NCBI GenBank assembly: GCA_965284365.1
Contig: OZ260079.1
Span: 248,001 to 312,000, forward strand
Source of the DNA: Phragmitibacter sp965284365
Lineage (GTDB): Bacteria; Verrucomicrobiota; Verrucomicrobiia; Verrucomicrobiales; Verrucomicrobiaceae
Direction of reading: 5' to 3'
Length of the DNA stretch: 64,000 bases
The position numbers were made by a program, and so were the translations under genes. How positions within the stretch are numbered: the stretch's first letter is position 1; every line of letters starts with the position of its first letter. The notes beneath the pieces are model-generated. The model was given only the letters and a program-made list of their open reading frames with translations. It made no database searches and had not been told where the DNA came from. Positions 58,988 through 64,000 of the stretch are shown piece by piece.

Positions 58988-61261
58988 TTACAGACGAATG
59001 GTCTCGGTGAAGACGGCGGCTCCATCCTTCCAGGTCACGGCTTCGGGTGCACTACTGATGCCGCGGAAATACCATCCGGCCCCCTCCCCTTTTATGGTGA
59101 CGGTGCGATCAAGGCTCTTGCCATCCGCGCCGGGGCGCATGACGTCTTCGACTTTCAAGCCACCGACTTCATAGAGGAAGACCGGCTCGCCATCCTTACC
59201 CATGCGATAGCCGTCGAACCGATAGCCCGCTGCTTCTCCATAGGTCTCGGGCCAGGCTGTCCCGGGACTGTCCAGCTTCGCCAGCGGCATGATGCGAGGC
59301 ATGGCTTTGACGGAATCGCCGAGAGGAACCGCGGGCGTCATGGCGCGCTCCTCCCACGTGCTCATGGCGTCGATGAATCGGCCTTTCCAGGCGACGCCCC
59401 AATGAACATCAAAGGCATCGAACGCGACGTGGACACGTTGAGGATGGCCCACGGCGATGGCTTGCATGCCAGCGCCTTCAAGGAAGGTGCGGAAGACGAT
59501 GGGGCGCTTCACTTGCTCGGGCTTGAGCTCATATTCGCCCGTGAGGAGCAACCCCTCTGGGAGGCGGGACTGATCCAGTTCCTTCAAATACGTCCAGATG
59601 GTTTCGACTTCCTTTTCGGCGTTCTTCCGCCCAGTGAAGAGTGGGGGCATGAGCGTGCCGGGTTGAACGATCTGTGGGTTCAGGAGGAGTTCTTTAAAAT
59701 ACTCGCGCTGCAGGCGATTGACGGTGTTGGAGAGGTTCACCACTGGAACCCCAAGGGACTTGCGATCCTTAAGTCCATGACAGGAAACACATCCGAGGCC
59801 GCCTTTGCCGACCCCCATCAGAATGCGACCCGCTTCGGAACGGTGATGTTTTAGCAAGCCGGTGGTGTCCATGGTGACCACGCCTTCACGGGCGCTGGCT
59901 TCTGTGAAGGGATCCACGAATGAAGCGGCATTGTCTTTTCCGAAGCGCGGCATGCGTGTGGTCATGTAGGGACGCACCGCTCCGTCTTTGCCCCAGAGGA
60001 GCTTTTGCATCCAGGATTTGGTCAGCTTGCGGCCAGCAACATCCAGTTTGGGAGGAAGGCGGCCGATCTCACCCAGCGAATGGGCAGATGGCTCATAGAC
60101 GGTGAGATATTGCGCGCGGGCATCCTCCAGACCGCCTTTACCCTTCCACTCGTGGCAGGCGTAACAATTCATGCGGACGAGAAATTCATCCGACTTTTGA
60201 GCTGCGGTGAAAGTAGGCGGCTGCGCGGTCTTTTTGATGTGATTGAGGGCAAGGTTCAGCGCACGCTCTTGTTCGGCACTTAAGTTATAACGCGGGATGC
60301 CTTGGCCCCCTTTGCCGGAGAGACAGCCGCTGCCCTCTTCGCCGCTTTGCAAAGACGCGAGCGGTTTCACCGCCAGGAGTTCGACTTTGTCTCCGGAATC
60401 ATGACAGGCCACACAACGCAAGGCGCTGAACTGCTGACGGCCTTGGGCAATTAAGGATTCTGAAGTGGCGACAGGGGCGGACGAAGCTTCTGGCTTCGCG
60501 GTTTTGTCCCGCTGCAGATATGCAGCGAGATCAGCCGCCTCCTGATCGGTCATCTGAGTAGAGGGCATGCGTCCAGCGTGACGGATGCTCAAGGGATCCT
60601 GAAGGAAAGCTGCGAGGGCCGCCGGTGGATACAACTGCCCCAATGCAAGAGGCACGGACTTCTCTTTTGGCTTGGCTACTTCGGGTCCGGGTGGACCTTC
60701 GATGGGTTTGTATTCTTTGGCATCAGCAGGCGCATGACAAGCGATGCAGCCAACGGTGTGATAGAGTTCACGCCCCTTGTCCGCATCGCCTTTGGGATAC
60801 TTCTTGAGCGGCTGTTTCGGCTGCTTCGTGGCGAGATAGCTGGCCAAGGCATTCGCAAGGTCTCCATCCTTCGCAGCGTCCTCATGTAGCAAGGACGGCA
60901 TGATGGTGCCTGGTTTCCACACGTGCGGATCGCGAACGTACTGTGCGATTTCGGTCGTACTCAGACGCGAACCCACTGCCGCAAGCGAGATCTTCCCCCG
61001 CACAGGCAGACGCTCTTCCCAGACTGCGGGCGGCGCATGACAGGAAACGCAGTTCAATTCGCTGAGCAGGAGCAGACCGCCTTCCGTCAGTTGCGCTTCA
61101 TCCTGTTGGGCTCGGAAAAAACGCTCGAACGGTCCCACCACCGGCGCGCTGGAAGCAGTCTCCGCAGCGAATGCATTGGTGATGGAGAAGGCTAGCGCAA
61201 TTCCCAGGCTCAGGCTTAAGGGTGCTAGCGGCGAGATCATAGGCGAAGGTTGGAATGCCAT
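58988..61261 (-). CDS. Secreted c-type cytochrome with five heme motifs
   Basis: A 757-residue exported protein (hydrophobic signal near residues 10-32, ending NAFAAE). Five CxxCH motifs lie at about 71 (CVSCH), 172 (CIACH), 283 (CVACH), 366 (CYACH) and 491 (CVSCH), so five covalent hemes are likely, with several cytochrome-c-fold units separated by linkers. MP-containing segments after the hemes (PGTIMPSLL, RHAGRMPST, TTRMPRFG, PGTLMPPLF) could provide axial Met ligands. The last 190 residues form a non-heme domain, probably beta rich. The start could also be ATG 61240. It is upstream of and probably cotranscribed with the propeller gene. Confidence 0.88.
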   Translation of the reverse strand: MAFQPSPMISPLAPLSLSLGIALAFSITNAFAAETASSAPVVGPFERFFRAQQDEAQLTEGGLLLLSELNCVSCHAPPAVWEERLPVRGKISLAAVGSRLSTTEIAQYVRDPHVWKPGTIMPSLLHEDAAKDGDLANALASYLATKQPKQPLKKYPKGDADKGRELYHTVGCIACHAPADAKEYKPIEGPPGPEVAKPKEKSVPLALGQLYPPAALAAFLQDPLSIRHAGRMPSTQMTDQEAADLAAYLQRDKTAKPEASSAPVATSESLIAQGRQQFSALRCVACHDSGDKVELLAVKPLASLQSGEEGSGCLSGKGGQGIPRYNLSAEQERALNLALNHIKKTAQPPTFTAAQKSDEFLVRMNCYACHEWKGKGGLEDARAQYLTVYEPSAHSLGEIGRLPPKLDVAGRKLTKSWMQKLLWGKDGAVRPYMTTRMPRFGKDNAASFVDPFTEASAREGVVTMDTTGLLKHHRSEAGRILMGVGKGGLGCVSCHGLKDRKSLGVPVVNLSNTVNRLQREYFKELLLNPQIVQPGTLMPPLFTGRKNAEKEVETIWTYLKELDQSRLPEGLLLTGEYELKPEQVKRPIVFRTFLEGAGMQAIAVGHPQRVHVAFDAFDVHWGVAWKGRFIDAMSTWEERAMTPAVPLGDSVKAMPRIMPLAKLDSPGTAWPETYGEAAGYRFDGYRMGKDGEPVFLYEVGGLKVEDVMRPGADGKSLDRTVTIKGEGAGWYFRGISSAPEAVTWKDGAAVFTETIRL

Positions 61262-61320
61262 GACAGTGAGGATGTGGCAACGCTGCTGGGGTCAGCGGGC
61301 TGAGCTGAACGAGTGCTTAC

Positions 61321-61896
61321 CTATTTACCTGCTTTGGCAGCCTCTTCATCGAGCAACTTGATCCAGGGGCCGACGTAGTGACCGTTGTCATGGAAAGTGC
61401 GGCCGCTGACCATGTTGCCATCGATCACGCAGGCTTCGTTCACATAGATGCCGCCGCAGATTTCGAGGTCGAATTTGCACTTGGCGACGGTGGCCATTTT
61501 TCGGCCGCGCACACGATCCGCACGGGCGGGAATTTCCACACCGTGGCAAACGCTGGCGATAGGCTTGTTGTTATCAAAGAACCATTGGGTGGCACGGATG
61601 AGGTCTTCGTCTTCGCGAATGTATTCTGGCGCGCGGCCACCGCTGAACATGATGCCGAGGTAATCTTCCGGATTGATGTCCTTGAAAGCGATGTTGGCTT
61701 CAATGGTGTAGCCTTCCCACTCTTTTGTGATGGTCCAGCCAGGCTTGACCTCGTGCATGACCATCTGGTAGCGGCGCTTTTCGGGAGCCGCGACGACGGG
61801 TTCATAACCACCTTCGATGAGGCGGTAGAAGGGATACAGGGTGTCCACGGTTTCCGTGGCGTCTCCGACGATGATGAGGACTTTGCCTTTGCTCAT
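61321..61896 (-). CDS. DJ-1/PfpI-family protein
   Basis: A 191-residue DJ-1/PfpI superfamily protein: MSKGKVLIIVGDATETVDTL at the start, YLGIMFSGGRAPEYIREDED, and the nucleophile elbow PIASVCHGVEI with the conserved Cys-His. The preceding Glu (in ETVDTLYPFYRL) sits where the acidic partner usually is. Family members include proteases, glyoxalases and amidases. It is probably a stress-related enzyme rather than a true peptidase. It is a single cytoplasmic gene between the cytochrome gene and the exported isomerase gene. Confidence 0.87.
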   Translation of the reverse strand: MSKGKVLIIVGDATETVDTLYPFYRLIEGGYEPVVAAPEKRRYQMVMHEVKPGWTITKEWEGYTIEANIAFKDINPEDYLGIMFSGGRAPEYIREDEDLIRATQWFFDNNKPIASVCHGVEIPARADRVRGRKMATVAKCKFDLEICGGIYVNEACVIDGNMVSGRTFHDNGHYVGPWIKLLDEEAAKAGK

Positions 61897-61952
61897 GAGA
61901 TGGGGAATAAATGGATGGTAGGGAAATTGAGGATGGAAAGGAGGCGTGAGAC

Positions 61953-62867
61953 TTAAAGAGCCGCCACCTGTTCTTCAAGGAACTTCCGAGACTTGTTGAT
62001 TTCAGCGGTGGTATCTCCTGCCGTCGGCAGAATGGGGATGCCGCGAGGCGTGGGATGCATAAAGACTTGGGTGAAGCCTTTGAAGTTCGTCTCCTTCATC
62101 GCACGCAAGATCGGCTTCCAGTCCAGCTTGCCCCGGCCCGGCATCTGCTGAAGTTCTTCGTCTTTGGGCATCGGTTTCATGCACCCCATGCCATACTCCC
62201 AAGCCAGGAAGATCGTGAGCTTGCTTCCGAGCTCGCGAACCAGATTGGCGATCAGATCCGGATCCTGGGGCAAATGATAAGGCGCGAGTTCAATGCCGAG
62301 AGGCAGATCTTTGCCCGCCTCAGCGAGCCAGAGGATGGAGTCCGGGGAATCGATAAGATTCTTGCCGTGGTTTTCAATCGCGATGGTGACGCCCTGCTCA
62401 CCGGCTTTGTTGAGGGTGGGTTTGAGCTTTTCGACAAACTCACCGACGGCCTTTTTCAATTCCGGACCGGTCAGCCCGACGGGACCCGATCCGCCAGTGA
62501 CGATGATGCTGCCGCCAAACTTCTTCACGATGGGGATTTCAGAGTCCAGTTTGAAGGGGCCCAGATCATAGCGCGTGCTACAAGTCAGGCGAACGCCACT
62601 AGCTTTCAACAGTTCCATGGCTTTCTCGTGGCCCATTTCGTCGAGTTGCTCGCGTTGCGTGCCGTGCTTGCGCGGCCAGATATCCAGATCAGTGGAACCA
62701 GTCTTTGGGGTTTCTTCAATGACCACCGCCAAAGGCAGATTGCCATACATGGCAGAACCCACGAGGTAGTTCAGCTTAAAAGCGCCCTCTGCGGATCTGG
62801 CAATATCCGGGACGGCGAGTGCGGCTGCGCCGAGGGTAGTATTTTTGAGGAAAGTGCGCCTGTTCAT
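61953..62867 (-). CDS. Tat-exported sugar phosphate isomerase/epimerase-like protein
   Basis: About 304 residues. The N-terminus MNRRTFLKNTTLGAAALAVP is a twin-arginine signal. The mature domain is an AP_endonuc_2/xylose-isomerase-type TIM barrel: GVRLTCSTRYDLGPFKLDSE, KPTLNKAGEQGVTIAIENHG (with the Glu ligand), LGIELAPYHLPQDPDLIANL, and LTIFLAWEYGMGCMKPM. Exported members of this family are abundant in Verrucomicrobia and Planctomycetes, with unknown substrates. ATG 62867 begins the Tat signal; the frame is open to 62948 but upstream residues are not signal-like. Confidence 0.87.
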   Translation of the reverse strand: MNRRTFLKNTTLGAAALAVPDIARSAEGAFKLNYLVGSAMYGNLPLAVVIEETPKTGSTDLDIWPRKHGTQREQLDEMGHEKAMELLKASGVRLTCSTRYDLGPFKLDSEIPIVKKFGGSIIVTGGSGPVGLTGPELKKAVGEFVEKLKPTLNKAGEQGVTIAIENHGKNLIDSPDSILWLAEAGKDLPLGIELAPYHLPQDPDLIANLVRELGSKLTIFLAWEYGMGCMKPMPKDEELQQMPGRGKLDWKPILRAMKETNFKGFTQVFMHPTPRGIPILPTAGDTTAEINKSRKFLEEQVAAL

Positions 62868-63009
62868 AAGTAGAAACGAGCATTCCAGTACGGCGGCCAG
62901 GCACGCAACCTTTTCCAGAGTTTCAGCGCATTTGAGAATTGTGCACAAATGGCGTTTATTCTTAAGACTTGCTAGATTGGCTAGCTGCCATTAGAAGACC
63001 TCGGCCCTC

Positions 63010-64000
63010 ATGAAGCGAATTCTCAAACCATTACTCGCTCTTTATTTCGGGATTGGATCCTGGATGGGCGGGGCATTGGCGGCGGAAGCGAGCAAGTCCG
63101 CATCGCCCCCGGAGACCATTGCGAGAGCGCTCCCCGCGTTCGGCACCGGGGACCCGGCAGATCAGTTGAAGAAAACGCAGCAGGTTCCACCACCGCAAAC
63201 CCAGCCGCAGCTTCCTCAGCCTACCCTTAAGACGGGTACTCCTGCCACGGCACCGCCTTCTCCAGCAAAACCTATTCTGGAAAGTCCGGCTATCCCGGCC
63301 GCTGAGGGCAAACAACCGATGCCGATTCCCCCGTCGCCGGCTGCGGGAATGCCCGCTCCGGCCGGAGCCCCATCTACGGAGGCTTCCCCTCCCCCTTCCC
63401 CTCCCCCTTCCCCTCCCCCTTCCCCTCCCCCTTCCCCTTCCCTGCCGCCACCTCCGCCCCCGGCGGTTTATCAGGCGGTAATGCAGGAGGACATCGCCGA
63501 ACTGAAAAAACTTCTGGATGCGGGTGAATCTGCAAGTGCGGTGACCGCGGATGGCGATACCGCCCTGTGCGCGGCGCTCCGGCTGGATAAGCTGAACTTC
63601 GCCAAACTGCTGGTGGCGAAAGGCGCTGATGTGAATGCTTCTGGCAAGGGGGGACAGCCGCCCATTGTGCTCGTGAGCTTGCGGCGGTGGCCCCAGTTCT
63701 TGGAAACGCTGGTTAAGGCTGGCGCTAATCCGAATACCGGCTTTGCGATGCCCGTGGATCAGGCCTTGTTGGATACCATAACGGACAAGGCGCTGAAGCG
63801 TGATCTCATCAAGCAGAAGAATGTGACCCCTCTGATGTGCTGTGCGGCAAGGGGCGATGTGGAGTCTGTGGCTGTCCTGCTGGATCACGGCGCAAAGTCC
63901 AACGCCTTCACCCAACCGAGTTACCGCTATGCGCTCAACTTTGCGGCGGATCGCGGGTATCTCTATGTGATGCGGTTGCTGCTGGGCCGCAAACCGGAGT
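63010..64000 (+). CDS. Secreted ankyrin-repeat protein (right-truncated)
   Basis: The frame starts at ATG 63010 and stays open to the end of the window (330 codons, no stop). A signal peptide (MKRILKPLLALYFGIGSWMG, then GALAAEAS) is followed by a Pro-rich linker (about 35-155), including four tandem TCCCCTCCCCCT units coding for SPPP (63385-63432). Ankyrin repeats follow: AVMQEDIAELKKLLDAGES, GDTALCAALRLDKLNFAKLL, KGADVNASG, and VTPLMCCAARGDVESVAVLL. Ankyrin domains bind partner proteins; this one would act outside the cytoplasm. The C-terminal half is outside the window. Confidence 0.85.
   Translation, partial: MKRILKPLLALYFGIGSWMGGALAAEASKSASPPETIARALPAFGTGDPADQLKKTQQVPPPQTQPQLPQPTLKTGTPATAPPSPAKPILESPAIPAAEGKQPMPIPPSPAAGMPAPAGAPSTEASPPPSPPPSPPPSPPPSPSLPPPPPPAVYQAVMQEDIAELKKLLDAGESASAVTADGDTALCAALRLDKLNFAKLLVAKGADVNASGKGGQPPIVLVSLRRWPQFLETLVKAGANPNTGFAMPVDQALLDTITDKALKRDLIKQKNVTPLMCCAARGDVESVAVLLDHGAKSNAFTQPSYRYALNFAADRGYLYVMRLLLGRKPE
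63385..63432 (+). repeat. 12-bp minisatellite (four copies) inside the ankyrin gene
   Basis: TCCCCTCCCCCT repeats four times without error and continues with a partial copy. The unit length is a multiple of three, so changes in copy number would keep the reading frame and change the length of the Ser-Pro linker. Confidence 0.9.

Noticed and set aside
63385..63432. Short tandem repeats as a CRISPR array
   Set aside because: Units are 12 bp, directly adjacent without spacers and within a coding frame.
63031..63915. Minus-strand frame with long GR repeats opposite the ankyrin gene
   Set aside because: The Gly-Arg repeat is simply the reverse complement of the Pro/Ser minisatellite; the plus-strand frame has a signal peptide and ankyrin repeats.

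Overview
This 64 kb window is bacterial chromosome, most likely from the phylum Verrucomicrobiota (a Verrucomicrobiaceae or Prosthecobacter-like organism). The assignment is inferred from gene content: a DUF1501 / DUF1549-DUF1553 / PSD1-cytochrome-WD40 gene set, a PVC-type beta-propeller dehydrogenase next to a five-heme cytochrome, LL-diaminopimelate aminotransferase (DapL), Tat-exported sugar isomerases and many secreted proteins of unknown function. Genes are dense, often overlap by 1-8 bases, and usually lack strong Shine-Dalgarno sequences. I saw no rRNA, tRNA, CRISPR array, transposase or prophage.

Layout. 1-3.6 kb: a nucleotide-sugar cluster on the minus strand (DegT-type aminotransferase, methyltransferase, family-2 glycosyltransferase, FdtA/QdtA-type isomerase). 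3.7-11.2 kb: a plus-strand membrane-lipid modification operon (desaturase, COG2907 flavoprotein, DUF1365, two cyclopropane-synthase-like methyltransferases, DUF1475, DUF1295, TPR protein). 11.5-15.2 kb: a PqiABC-type lipid-transport operon with PqiA split into two genes. 15.2-18.3 kb: two LuxR-type response regulators, a sensorless histidine kinase and a receiver-only protein. 18.8-26.3 kb: the DUF1501/DUF1549/WD40-cytochrome set. 26.4-27.3 kb: dps with a PerR-like operator and terminator, divergent from a tiny Cys-rich protein. 27.3-31.2 kb: a Tat-exported barrel protein, a serine hydrolase and a protein of unclear function.

31.4-35.1 kb: a three-gene ion-driven motor-like operon (zinc-ribbon TolQ/ExbB-like channel plus two different ExbD/MotB-like partners with long extracytoplasmic parts). 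It is the best candidate here for an undescribed system. 35.2-45.2 kb: mixed metabolic genes, a toxin-antitoxin pair, a SIMPL protein, and a 0.6 kb gene-free stretch with perfect palindromes. 45.4-53.3 kb: RluA-type pseudouridine synthase, a zinc-ribbon Ser/Thr kinase, a ClpX-like ATPase without the usual zinc domain, a membrane protein with a degenerate cyclase domain, and RecR. 53.5-57.1 kb: a glutamate-receptor-like ligand-gated channel, DapL and two small secreted proteins, with hairpin repeats around them. 57.2-57.35 kb: a candidate small RNA with promoter, GNRA hairpin and strong terminator. 57.5-62.9 kb: propeller dehydrogenase, pentaheme cytochrome, PfpI-family protein and Tat-exported TIM-barrel isomerase. 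63.0 kb to the end: a truncated secreted ankyrin-repeat protein with a 12-bp minisatellite coding for a Pro/Ser linker.
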